Positions 1-7,550 of a stretch of DNA of 64,000 nucleotides are shown one piece after another (positions within the stretch are counted from its first letter, which is position 1; the number at the start of each line of letters is the position of its first letter). Below the pieces are notes generated by a model that was not told where the DNA came from, searched no databases, and was given only the letters and a program-made list of their open reading frames with translations. The translations under genes and the position numbers were made by a program. Source of the stretch: JAGNLV01 sp964612145 (GTDB taxonomy: Bacteria; Zixibacteria; MSB-5A5; GN15; FEB-12); assembly GCA_964612145.1 (NCBI GenBank), contig CAZTBP010000001.1, forward strand, positions 186,001 to 250,000. The letters run 5' to 3'.

Positions 1-171
1 CAGCCTGAGAACTTTGGCTGTCATAGCCGGGTCCCGAAGCAGAACTGTCGACATTTCCTTGGCCGAGGAATCAGCATTACGGCTGACTTTCAACACCTCG
101 GACAACGTCTGCGGCAGGGAGGAGAGCTCCTGGTGCTCGGCAAGTATTTTCTTGTGGATATCAGTTTCCAT
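1..171 (-). CDS. HDOD domain protein, N-terminal part (cut by window edge)
   Basis: Only the first 57 residues are present; the rest lies beyond base 1. After a short lead (METDIHKKILAEH) comes LPQTLSEVLKVSRNADSSA and then LLRDPAMTAKVLRL. This is the usual opening of HDOD domains: LPxLPxxxxxLLxLxxDPxxSxxEL, then ISxDPALTAxLLRLANS. HDOD proteins are HD-like but usually non-catalytic and take part in signalling and regulation. The ATG is preceded by a weak AAAGGGCG; an in-frame GTG 14 codons upstream is an alternative. The gene lies 82 bases downstream of the YprB-like gene on the same strand and may share its transcript. Output domains, if any, cannot be seen. Confidence 0.75.
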   Translation of the reverse strand, partial: METDIHKKILAEHQELSSLPQTLSEVLKVSRNADSSAKEMSTVLLRDPAMTAKVLRL

Positions 172-252
172 ACAGCTATCGCCCTTTATGCCATTATCGG
201 CGGTTTGCTGCACGGATTGAGCTTGAAGTCCGGGAAATCGTTAGTGGATAAG

Positions 253-1476
253 CTATTTTCGAAATTTAAGGACGAGCCGATTGACCCGCCGCCGGACGAG
301 GTTTTCCTGCCGTTCGGTCAACCCCTGCCAGTTTCTGGCACGACGGGCATATTCCAGCGCCTGGGCATAATCCCTGGCCGCGTGCTCTAAATACATTGCC
401 ATCTGAACACTGGCCAGATATCCCTCCCGAGAATCCGTTTCGGCCACCTGCCGCCAGATATGAACAGCCCGCTCGATTTCGCCCGAACGCTTGAACGCCT
501 GGGCATGAAAGAGCAGGACATCGTTTTCAAGCTCCCCTCCGGCAATATCCGTGATGCGCTCATTGAGATCGAGCACCCTGTCCAGATCACGTCGCCGTCC
601 AAACACCCGCGCCAGCGAATGAAGATCATCGATCGAGTCCAGCGTCTCCCCTTTCGTCTCAAATGCCTCGGCGAGCAGAACGGCCAGAAAACCCAGTGAG
701 ACGATATCCAAACGGTTATGTTCCATCACCGCCTCCATATCGTCCAGCCGCTGCTCGGAGAGCCAGTCGAAGTAAACCGACGGCACCAAAAAGCCGGGGA
801 TATCATCCTCTCGGTGAAAATCAAACACTTCCCGCTCGACATTGCCTAAGGTACAATCTCCCAGCCGACGCTTAAACAGCCGGTGAACCGTGTGCAGAAG
901 ATCGATGTGTCGATAATGCGGAACCGTTCGGCCAATCCGGTTGACAATGAACCGATCACGAATTATCGGCAGATCGAACGCCGCCCCGTTGTACGACACG
1001 ATTATACTCTCGTCGGTAAACTCCTCGGCCAGCGCTTCAAGCATAGCCGTCTCATCGGTGTAGTCAGGAATCAAGTACTGGCGAACTTCAAAACAGTCCG
1101 GTCTGAGTTCCCCTACACCAACCAGAAACGCCACCGCTCCCGCTCCCCCAAGGCCGGTTGTCTCGGTGTCGAAAAACAGCATCCGCCGCACCGGGAGATG
1201 ATCCGGGTCGTTTTCGGGAGTAAAAGCTGAGGCGGGTAGGTTACGGCTGTTGCGCACGGCTTGCAGAGGAACTCGCCCGTGCACGTATTCCGGCGGATAG
1301 CGCCGCCGCACCAGGCAATAGCTGCCGGCATGGTTGCTGATAATGTCACCGTCGAGCCCTTTCGCTAACAGACGGTAACGGTCCGGCAAATCAGGCGTTG
1401 AGGCGTCGTTTCTGGGACTGTTGACGACATGCTTCCGAATGCCGTCGAGCTTACTGTGAAGGCTCCTTTTGGCCAT
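253..1476 (-). CDS. YprB-like RNase H-fold 3'-5' exonuclease with helical C-terminus
   Basis: The central part, about residues 95-265, is an RNase H-like DEDD exonuclease domain of the YprB/RNase_H_2 type. The acidic residues are visible as FFDTETTG (D103, E105), SYNGAAFD (D168) and HNRLDIVSL (D257). The remaining C-terminus of about 140 residues is helical and TPR-like, with paired Leu/Ala-rich helices. At 407 residues it is of normal size for YprB-like proteins. In Bacillus such proteins sit beside the helicase YprA; here the downstream neighbour is an HDOD gene instead. The start overlaps the end of the HEAT-repeat gene by 26 bases, so the two are probably co-transcribed. A nuclease acting on nucleic acid ends is a family-based inference; the substrate is unknown. 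Confidence 0.85.
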   Translation of the reverse strand: MAKRSLHSKLDGIRKHVVNSPRNDASTPDLPDRYRLLAKGLDGDIISNHAGSYCLVRRRYPPEYVHGRVPLQAVRNSRNLPASAFTPENDPDHLPVRRMLFFDTETTGLGGAGAVAFLVGVGELRPDCFEVRQYLIPDYTDETAMLEALAEEFTDESIIVSYNGAAFDLPIIRDRFIVNRIGRTVPHYRHIDLLHTVHRLFKRRLGDCTLGNVEREVFDFHREDDIPGFLVPSVYFDWLSEQRLDDMEAVMEHNRLDIVSLGFLAVLLAEAFETKGETLDSIDDLHSLARVFGRRRDLDRVLDLNERITDIAGGELENDVLLFHAQAFKRSGEIERAVHIWRQVAETDSREGYLASVQMAMYLEHAARDYAQALEYARRARNWQGLTERQENLVRRRVNRLVLKFRK

Positions 1477-2398
1477 GTTGCGCAGTATACAGTGCAGATT
1501 CTACTTTTAGTCGTTCCAGTCGGCCGGTGTGGGCCTGAAGGACTTTCTCGTGATAACCGCAGTTGTTGAGGGGGTCGGATTTAATCAATTCAACCGCAGC
1601 GTGTACCTTAATGTCCGACCCTCCTTCGGTCGCCAGTTGGAACAGCTTCTCCTTTGCTCGGTCGGTCCCCAGATTGCCGAGCACGCGACAGACCAGCGCC
1701 GCCGTGATTGGATTGTTGCTGGACGCCGAATCGATCAGCGTTTCGACCACGGTTGCTGTATCGAGTTTTCCCAGCGCCGCCACGGCCGCCATTCGGGCAC
1801 CATAGAAGTCGTCACCCAGACGATGCACCAGCGCCGCAATAGCCTCGAAAATTTCAAGCTGCCCGCTGGCCACAACCGCCGCTTTACGGACCTGGCCGAT
1901 AGGATCATTGAGCCGACGCATCACGACATCATCAGCCCGCTTATCGCCGATTTTCCCCAGCGCTCCAACCGACTGATCACGAACCTGCCAGCGGCTGTGA
2001 TCAGTCACGCCTATCAGCGGCTCGACCGCCGTAGTATGCTTTATATCACCCAGCGCCCAGCAGACCCGCTGGACTATCAGGCCGTCGTCCCGATCGAGGG
2101 CATTGACCAGGTCCGGAACCGCCTCCGAACCAATCCGCTGGAGAATCCAGATCACTGTCCATCGCTCACGGGCCGACTTGGTTTTGAACTTCTCTATTAA
2201 GAACGGTACTGCCGGCTGACCAAGCGCAGCTATCGAATCCATTGCCGGCTCGTTCATATCACGATACCGGACCTCTCCCGACGACGCAATCACAAATAGC
2301 GAGTCGATCTTCTGCTGAAATTCTTCCTGCGCCTCCGCCGTAACGCCCAGCGCCAGGACACCCACAAAAGTCAGAATGATTAACGTGTTTACCGACAT
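1451..2398 (-). CDS. Exported HEAT-repeat protein
   Basis: An N-terminal signal peptide (hydrophobic residues 5-20, cleavage likely after AEA) precedes a series of HEAT/PBS-lyase type repeats of about 31 residues. Recognisable repeat cores are AVPFLIEKFK, AVPDLVNALD, AVEPLIGVTD and VVETLIDSASS, each followed by a helix and an ALGxLG-like turn. No catalytic residues are recognisable. Such proteins are usually scaffolds or binding surfaces; this one should act in the periplasm. The start codon lies two bases beyond the stop of the exported GGDD-repeat gene upstream, and its end overlaps the YprB-like gene. The three therefore look like one transcript, though a functional link is not obvious. 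Confidence 0.85.
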   Translation of the reverse strand: MSVNTLIILTFVGVLALGVTAEAQEEFQQKIDSLFVIASSGEVRYRDMNEPAMDSIAALGQPAVPFLIEKFKTKSARERWTVIWILQRIGSEAVPDLVNALDRDDGLIVQRVCWALGDIKHTTAVEPLIGVTDHSRWQVRDQSVGALGKIGDKRADDVVMRRLNDPIGQVRKAAVVASGQLEIFEAIAALVHRLGDDFYGARMAAVAALGKLDTATVVETLIDSASSNNPITAALVCRVLGNLGTDRAKEKLFQLATEGGSDIKVHAAVELIKSDPLNNCGYHEKVLQAHTGRLERLKVESALYTAQHGQKEPSQ

Positions 2399-2400
2399 GG

Positions 2401-4359
2401 TTATTTGTCCTCCCCCGCCTCAGCCGTTTCGGGCGGGTTACGTTCGATATCCATTCCACCGCCCCATTTTGATTCACTCATCCAGTAATGGTTGTTCCGG
2501 CCGTACTTTCCGGTATACAAGTCGTCGCCGCCAAGATCAATGAACAGCCCGATAGAGCCAAAACTCCGCCTCGGGTTGCCATAGCCATGCGTATTATCAG
2601 GATTCTTCACGAAGTAGCGGTCGTCGCCCTCAGTGTCGATCAGGACCCCGACCCCGTTGGCTGATCCCGCCGCCTGTGACAGATCAAACGCCGTGTAGAC
2701 GTCGTTGCCGCCCCGGTCAATCAGCAAACCGCAGGAGTAATCATGGCCGACCCCCTGCATCAGCCCCTTTCCAAAATAGACGTCGTCACCGGCGTCGTCG
2801 ATCAGTGCCCCGAGCGTCATGTGCGTACCGCAGCCCTGCGCGTATTGGAAGGCCTGGAAATTGTCGTTCCCGCTTGAATCGTAAATAAGCCCGAGCGACC
2901 ACCAATACGATGTTCCCTGGGCGAAGATATCCGAATAGTAGCTGTCGTTGCCGGCTTTGTCGATAATAGCGCCAATCCCACCGGACATCCATGGCCGCAG
3001 GCCGTAGCCGAATCCCTGCGACAGCGAGAGGTAATGATCCTCGTAGCGCAAAATGTCTTTGTATTTACCCCCCGCATAATAGCTGTCTGACCCTTCAATG
3101 TCATAAATCACCCCCATCCCCTCGACAAATCCAAATCCCTGCGAATACAGCGCGGCGTTATAGATATCGCGGCCCCCTTCATCGATCAATAACCCCAGCC
3201 CAAAACTCGAGGCCGCCTGGACATGGGTGTCACCGTCGTAGCGGTCGTCCCCGTCGGCGTCATAAAGCAAGCCAAAGCCGAAAAAGCCCGACCCCTGCGC
3301 AAACGACTTTGTATCGTAGCGATCGTTACCGCCGAAATCAAGAAGGAGCCCAACCGACAGGCAGCCGGAGGCCACCGCAAAATCGGTTTTCCCACGGTAG
3401 TGGTCATCGCCTCCCAGATCGATTATAATGACGCCGTGGGGATCGGTGGGATCATAAAAGAGGTCATAAATATCGTCGCCGCCAAAATCAAAAATAACGC
3501 GGTACTGGCCTTCGTAGTAGTCGTTTCCCGGTCCGCCGACAACCCAGCCCGGCTGCATACCTATATAGGACTCGCGCTCGGCTCCCTTGGGCACAGCCCC
3601 GAAACCCTTCATGATATCGGCTACCGTCTTATCGCCGCTGTCCAGTTCGCGCCGAACGTTGGCCAGCTCCAGCAGAAGATCCTGAAGGCAGTCGATGCCG
3701 GCCCTGATTATTGGGTCCTTTTTGATCTTCCAGCCGAATTCAACGAATTCCTCAGCATACGCCTCTTCGGCCTTCTCGGTAGAGTCAATCTGCTCGACCG
3801 TGTAATTCTCTTCCTCGACCCGGGTCACCAGCAGTTCCTTAAATTCGTTGGTCAAAAACCGCCGTTGCTGCGGGGTCAGCTCGGAGAGCATCTGCTCCGA
3901 AGATTTCGGAAAAATAACATCGATATACAGCGCCGCCCGGGTCAGCAGTTGATTGAGCGATGGGCTGGCGTAGTAGAGGTTGAACCGCTTCTGCATTTCC
4001 TCTACATCCGGATTGTACGCCCGTTGCCGCGAGGTCTGGCGTTCCATCTTCAGGTCCTCGAACAAAATTCGGCTGACCACCTCCGGCTGCCCGGAAACAT
4101 ACGCGTCCTTCAACACCGCGCTGTAGTCAATCATCTCCAGCGGGTGCTGCATCAGGTGGGCGATTTTGGCCAGGCGGAAGGAATCCGGCTCGGTGTAATC
4201 CGGCCGAAAACTGATATCCTCCGGCTTCAGAGCGAGGTATTCGGTCAAGTGACTCAGGCCGAATTGTGCAGCTGACTGATCGCCCGGCTGCGCCTGCGCT
4301 GTTAGTGCGGCCATCAACAGTACAGCCGCCATCGATAAAATTCTCACAGGGTACCTCAT
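2401..4359 (-). CDS. Exported protein with GG(N/D)D-Y beta-solenoid-like repeats
   Basis: A signal peptide starts at the ATG encoding MRYPVRILSMAAVLLM and ends near AQAQ; a TTG 12 codons upstream could also be read but adds no sensible sequence. Residues up to about 270 are helical and charged. The rest holds about twelve copies of a 26-27-residue unit: G-(L/V/A)-(L/I)-(I/Y)-D-x-(G/A/E)-G-(N/D)-D-x-Y, then about six residues, an (A/S)QG core, and a Gly/aromatic stretch. The regular acidic turn and small hydrophobic strands suggest a parallel beta-solenoid, perhaps calcium-binding as in RTX proteins, though the period differs from the 9-residue RTX repeat. No family name is certain. It heads a small operon with the HEAT-repeat and YprB-like genes. 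Confidence 0.8.
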   Translation of the reverse strand: MRYPVRILSMAAVLLMAALTAQAQPGDQSAAQFGLSHLTEYLALKPEDISFRPDYTEPDSFRLAKIAHLMQHPLEMIDYSAVLKDAYVSGQPEVVSRILFEDLKMERQTSRQRAYNPDVEEMQKRFNLYYASPSLNQLLTRAALYIDVIFPKSSEQMLSELTPQQRRFLTNEFKELLVTRVEEENYTVEQIDSTEKAEEAYAEEFVEFGWKIKKDPIIRAGIDCLQDLLLELANVRRELDSGDKTVADIMKGFGAVPKGAERESYIGMQPGWVVGGPGNDYYEGQYRVIFDFGGDDIYDLFYDPTDPHGVIIIDLGGDDHYRGKTDFAVASGCLSVGLLLDFGGNDRYDTKSFAQGSGFFGFGLLYDADGDDRYDGDTHVQAASSFGLGLLIDEGGRDIYNAALYSQGFGFVEGMGVIYDIEGSDSYYAGGKYKDILRYEDHYLSLSQGFGYGLRPWMSGGIGAIIDKAGNDSYYSDIFAQGTSYWWSLGLIYDSSGNDNFQAFQYAQGCGTHMTLGALIDDAGDDVYFGKGLMQGVGHDYSCGLLIDRGGNDVYTAFDLSQAAGSANGVGVLIDTEGDDRYFVKNPDNTHGYGNPRRSFGSIGLFIDLGGDDLYTGKYGRNNHYWMSESKWGGGMDIERNPPETAEAGEDK

Positions 4360-4432
4360 GGCCAAATGGTACAAGGAATTATTCGGTGTTGGCAACTATT
4401 AAAGATATCGGCAGACGGGGTACAAAACGTGG

Positions 4433-4470
4433 AAAAAAAAGAAAGGGCGCCCGCTTGCGCGAGCGCCCTT
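4433..4470 (-). terminator. Rho-independent terminator after pilin gene 1
   Basis: On the minus strand an 8-base-pair stem (AAGGGCGC paired with GCGCCCTT, 12-base loop) is followed by eight T residues. It lies 22 bases past the pilin stop and separates the pilin from the GGDD-repeat operon. Confidence 0.85.
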
Positions 4471-4492
4471 CCGGTAGGGAGGTGATCTGTGC

Positions 4493-4888
4493 TTAGCCAG
4501 TCACGTCGTTGATCGTGTTCGTAAGCACTCCAGCATCGTCAATCGTCCAGGTGTCGACGGTAGCATCGTCATCCAGATTGGCGGTGGCAGTGGCCGTGAA
4601 GCCGGTACCGTCGAGAACAACGGCGTACTCGTACTCGCGCACTTGCGCATCGGGAAGCTCAACACCGATGGCGTTCAGGTCAACGCTGTACGCACCGGTT
4701 TCCTGACGGAAGGTACGTTCCATGGTGTAGATCTGCTTCAGGATACCCTTGGCCTCGGACTGACGCGACTTGACGGTCGCCTGCATGAAACGCGGAATCG
4801 CCAGAGCGGCGAGAATGCCGATAATGACGACCACGATCATGAGCTCGATCAGGGTGAAACCCTTGCGACTGTGAAACTTTGAAAACAT
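4493..4888 (-). CDS. Type IV pilin-like protein (prepilin 1)
   Basis: A short basic leader (MFSKFHSRKG) is followed by the classic prepilin site and helix FTLIELMIVVVIIGILAAL, with the conserved Glu at +5. The peptidase should cut between G10 and F11. The mature protein of about 121 residues ends in a small beta domain with TATANLDDDATVDTWT and DAGVLTNT, which is nearly shared with the second pilin. Size fits a small GspG/PilA-type pseudopilin or pilin. The start has a strong GGAGG seven bases upstream. A -24/-12 element lies about 75 bases upstream and the PilR-like activator is 1 kb away, as at PilR-controlled pilA genes. No assembly genes (pilB, pilC, pilD) are in the window. Confidence 0.9.
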   Translation of the reverse strand: MFSKFHSRKGFTLIELMIVVVIIGILAALAIPRFMQATVKSRQSEAKGILKQIYTMERTFRQETGAYSVDLNAIGVELPDAQVREYEYAVVLDGTGFTATATANLDDDATVDTWTIDDAGVLTNTINDVTG

Positions 4889-4963
4889 GCTGACCTCCTA
4901 CGGTTTTTTTGGAGTCTGGTCTTTGGTTCTGTACCTTAGTTTTCTTCTTCGGCTAATGTTATC

Positions 4964-4978
4964 GCAAAGTACATACCG
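4964..4978 (-). promoter_or_regulatory. Sigma-54-type -24/-12 promoter of pilin 1
   Basis: The minus strand reads CGGTATGTACTTTGC. It has GG and GC exactly 12 bases apart and TTGC at -12. The -24 half matches TGGCACG only partly (GG, A, G). The predicted transcript starts near 4952, leaving a leader of about 64 bases. Confidence 0.6.
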
Positions 4979-5127
4979 GGGCCGGTCCTAAAACTGAACA
5001 GAATTCAGATCTCTGCAATCCCTTGCGGCAGTTGACTTCTGCGGAGACTCACGGTTCCGTGTTGACTGCCCCCAATAGTTCTTTTCGTTTTTCCACAAGA
5101 CGGATCCTTGGTATTCTGCGAGAGACC

Positions 5128-5140
5128 TTGCATTCTGCAA
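5128..5140. promoter_or_regulatory. TTGCA-N3-TGCAA inverted repeat, candidate activator site 1
   Basis: TTGCATTCTGCAA is a perfect inverted repeat with a 3-base centre. It lies about 180 bases upstream of the predicted pilin 1 transcription start, a normal enhancer distance for NtrC-family activators. Confidence 0.5.
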
Positions 5141-5305
5141 GCAATATTGCGGATTTCAGCGGGTGCGTATAGCCTGTCGACATTCACTTTGACCACGTTC
5201 CTCGACAATTGCCCTGCTCGTCTTTGAACCGACCCTCTCTCCCGACAGGATTCAGTCATTGCGATATCGATACACCGGTCGGTCAGCATCAAGCGGCCCC
5301 TGATT

Positions 5306-5318
5306 CTGCATCTTGCAA
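5306..5318. promoter_or_regulatory. TGCA-N3-TGCA inverted repeat, candidate activator site 2
   Basis: CTGCATCTTGCAA keeps both TGCA arms and the 3-base centre. It is 20 bases (two helical turns) from the next copy, as expected for cooperative dimers. Confidence 0.45.
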
Positions 5319-5325
5319 AACACAA

Positions 5326-5338
5326 TTGCATTTTGCAC
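5326..5338. promoter_or_regulatory. TTGCA-N3-TGCA inverted repeat, candidate activator site 3
   Basis: TTGCATTTTGCAC. This site and its flanks (ATTGCATTTTGCACGA) recur exactly 14 bases before the regulator's own start codon. Confidence 0.5.
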
Positions 5339-5340
5339 GA

Positions 5341-5367
5341 AAAAGCCCGCCACCAGGGCGGGCTTTT
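5341..5367 (-). terminator. Terminator hairpin after pilin gene 2
   Basis: A perfect 10-base-pair stem (AAAAGCCCGC with GCGGGCTTTT) with a 7-base loop lies 28 bases past the pilin stop. The T run is inside the 3' arm. Confidence 0.8.
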
Positions 5368-5394
5368 CGTGGCCTCTCTGGTAATAGCTCGAGG

Positions 5395-5820
5395 CTAGCT
5401 GGTGGCATCGTCCATTGTATTAGTGAGAACGCCCAGCTCGTTCATTGTCCACGTATCGATGGTCGCGTCATCATCCAAATTGGCGGTTGCTGTCGCGACA
5501 AAAGTCTGGCCGTTTACCTGGATGGTGTAGTTATATCGAGCGTCCTGCATGATCTCGATCCAGATCTCGCCGAAGGCTTCGGGCGCACCGGCATTGGCCG
5601 GACCAGCCGGCTGATAGTATGTACGGTTCGGCGACTGCTGCCAGTAAGTCCGCTGATTCACGTAGATCTGCTTCAGAATAGCCCGCGCCTCGGACTGGCG
5701 CGATTTCGTTGTCGCCATCATGAACCGGGGGATCGCCAAAGCGGCCAAAATACCGATGATCACAACAACAATCATCAATTCTATAAGGGTGAAACCCTGC
5801 GACTTTCTCTTCAGGTTCAT
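5395..5820 (-). CDS. Type IV pilin-like protein (prepilin 2)
   Basis: The leader MNLKRKSQG is followed by FTLIELMIVVVIIGILAAL with Glu at +5, so this is a type IV prepilin of 141 residues. The start was placed at the ATG with GAGAGG upstream; an in-frame ATG 42 codons earlier lies inside the regulator gene and would put the prepilin helix too deep. The globular part carries QSPNRTYYQPAGPANAG and ends in TATANLDDDATIDTWT and LGVLTNTMDDATS. This parallels pilin 1, so the two are probably duplicates that diverged in the middle. It follows the activator gene by 80 bases and has its own -24/-12 element in that gap. Confidence 0.9.
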   Translation of the reverse strand: MNLKRKSQGFTLIELMIVVVIIGILAALAIPRFMMATTKSRQSEARAILKQIYVNQRTYWQQSPNRTYYQPAGPANAGAPEAFGEIWIEIMQDARYNYTIQVNGQTFVATATANLDDDATIDTWTMNELGVLTNTMDDATS

Positions 5821-5863
5821 TACAAAACCTCTCTTCGCTTCAAGACTGTTTACGCACCGATGT

Positions 5864-5879
5864 TGCAAGAACCGTTCCC
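5864..5879 (-). promoter_or_regulatory. Sigma-54-type -24/-12 promoter of pilin 2
   Basis: The minus strand reads GGGAACGGTTCTTGCA. TTGCA matches the -12 half fully, and GG sits exactly 12 bases before GC. The predicted start is near 5852, about 33 bases before the pilin ATG. Confidence 0.65.
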
Positions 5880-5899
5880 CGGCCCTGTGCAAATTTCGG

Positions 5900-7294
5900 C
5901 TAATCCTTCTCTGTACTTTTGTTGCGCTTTCCGGACCCCAGATCATTCAAGTTATAGCGCTGTATTTTACGATAAAGCGTCGAGGCATCGATCCCAAGAA
6001 TCCGGGCCGCCTCCGCTTTTTTGCCATCGGTCTGACTTATCACGAAGTGGATATAGGCTTTTTCGATCGACTCCAGGGTCGGATTCGACGGTTCATCCGT
6101 CTGCACCAGGGCGTCGCTGGTTGAATCCGCCAGCCGGTCGGGAAAATCACTGACTTCAAGCGTATCGGTCCGCGAAAGCAGCACCGCCCGCTCAATCGTG
6201 TTCTCCAGTTCACGCACATTCCCCGGCCAGTTGTATTCCAGCAGAAGCCGCCGGGCCTCGTCGGAAAGCCCCTTCTCCGGCACGCCCTGTTTGGCGCAGA
6301 AGTCGGCGATAAAGTGCCGGGTCAGCAGGTCAATATCATCAGAGCGCGCCCGCAGCGGAGGAATATGTATCGGGATGACATTCAATCGGTAAAACAGGTC
6401 CGCCCGAAACCGACCCGCCTTGACTTCTTCTTCCAGATCGGCGTTGGTCGCGGCGATCAACCGGACATCAACCTCGATCGGCTTGGTCTCACCCACCGGG
6501 GTCATTCGTTTATCTTCCAATACCCGCAACAGCTTGACCTGGATCGCCATGGACGTATTCCCGACTTCGTCGAGAAAGAAGGTGCCACCGTCAGCCACTT
6601 TGAACAGGCCCTCCTTGTCCTTGATGGCTCCCGTGAATGACCCCTTTTTGTGTCCGAACAGTTCCGACTCCAGCAGATTTTCCGGTAGCGCCGCGCAGTT
6701 GATGGTCACAAACGGCCCGTTGGCTCGCGGCGAATGCTGATGAATTGCCCGGGCAATCAGATCTTTACCGGTGCCGGATTCACCACGAACAAGCACCGTT
6801 GAGTCTGATCCGGCTATCCTCCCCGCCAGTTTCTTGAGCTGAACCACGGATTCGGAGTTGCCAATGAACTTCTCAAATGATGTGCCCTCGGCCAGTTGCC
6901 GCTTTAACTCGTTATTCTCAGCCACCAGCTTCTTTCGGCTGAGTGTTTTCTCTATAGCGATCTTGATTTCATCTACCTTAAACGGCTTGGTGACATAGTC
7001 AACCGCCCCCTGCTTCATCGCCTCAATGGCGGAATCCACCGAGGCATAGGCTGTCATGACAATCATATCCTGATCGCGGTTGACCGACCGAACCTCTCTG
7101 AGTACGTCAATGCCGCTCATCTCCGGCATGTTCAGGTCGGCTATGATCAGGTCGTATTTACCGCCTCTGAGCAGCTCAAGCCCTTCCGGCCCGGAATTGG
7201 CGGTATCTACGGCGTAGCCTTCTTTGCCCAGCATGATTTCCATGAAGTTGCACATCGACTCTTCGTCGTCTATCACAAGGATCTTAGCGTCCAT
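5900..7294 (-). CDS. PilR/NtrC-family sigma-54 activator (response regulator)
   Basis: Three modules in order: receiver (residues 1-120, phospho-acceptor D53), AAA+ sigma-54 interaction domain (Walker A GESGTGKD 171-178, GSFTGA loop 218-223, Walker B FFLDEVG 239-245), and a Fis-type helix-turn-helix ending with AARILGIDASTLYRKIQRY. The ATG at MDAKILVIDDEES was chosen; an earlier ATG adds residues not seen in receivers. The GSFTGA form instead of GAFTGA is a common variant. It sits directly upstream of two pilin genes with -24/-12 elements, so PilR-like control of pilin transcription is likely. No sensor kinase gene is adjacent. A TTGCA-N3-TGCA site lies 14 bases before its start codon and may mediate autoregulation. 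Confidence 0.9.
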   Translation of the reverse strand: MDAKILVIDDEESMCNFMEIMLGKEGYAVDTANSGPEGLELLRGGKYDLIIADLNMPEMSGIDVLREVRSVNRDQDMIVMTAYASVDSAIEAMKQGAVDYVTKPFKVDEIKIAIEKTLSRKKLVAENNELKRQLAEGTSFEKFIGNSESVVQLKKLAGRIAGSDSTVLVRGESGTGKDLIARAIHQHSPRANGPFVTINCAALPENLLESELFGHKKGSFTGAIKDKEGLFKVADGGTFFLDEVGNTSMAIQVKLLRVLEDKRMTPVGETKPIEVDVRLIAATNADLEEEVKAGRFRADLFYRLNVIPIHIPPLRARSDDIDLLTRHFIADFCAKQGVPEKGLSDEARRLLLEYNWPGNVRELENTIERAVLLSRTDTLEVSDFPDRLADSTSDALVQTDEPSNPTLESIEKAYIHFVISQTDGKKAEAARILGIDASTLYRKIQRYNLNDLGSGKRNKSTEKD

Positions 7295-7307
7295 GGGTGC
7301 TCCGCTA

Positions 7308-7320
7308 TTGCATTTTGCAC
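7308..7320. promoter_or_regulatory. TTGCA-N3-TGCA inverted repeat before the activator gene
   Basis: TTGCATTTTGCAC, within a 16-base exact repeat of the copy near 5330. It is just upstream of the activator start codon, which fits autoregulation. The rest of the 256-base divergent gap to the URO-D-like gene shows nothing else that can be named. Confidence 0.45.
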
Positions 7321-7550
7321 GATATTGCTTCATCTCATTTTTCGGCAGAAAATCGCCATTCTTACACGTAGCTGACAGACATTGCTCAGCGATTAAACAG
7401 CCGATTGACGCACCGCCCCCCGCCCCCTATATTGATGCGATGCAGCGACCTGTCGGTCGAGACGAGACTTTTCGTGAACAGCTGCCCGCAGTCGTTGTTG
7501 CAGTATGTCAGGTAATGGAAATTCCCTTGAGGGCATAGACAAGGACACTC

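Larger units (their letters stand above)
4889..5394. other. Non-coding regulatory interval between the two pilin genes
   Basis: About 500 bases without a convincing gene. It holds the leader and sigma-54-type promoter of pilin 1, three TTGCA-N3-TGCAA inverted repeats, and the terminator of pilin 2. The 100-residue frames that cross it lack ribosome-binding sites and recognisable sequence. Confidence 0.7.

Noticed and set aside
3223..4275. Long plus-strand open frame (350 codons) opposite the GGDD-repeat gene
   Set aside because: It mirrors the repeat gene, has no ribosome-binding site and no recognisable family; the minus strand has signal peptide and regular repeats.
5005..5331. Minus-strand frame of 108 codons between the pilins
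   Set aside because: Cys/Arg-rich with no start signal; the interval is better explained by regulatory sites.
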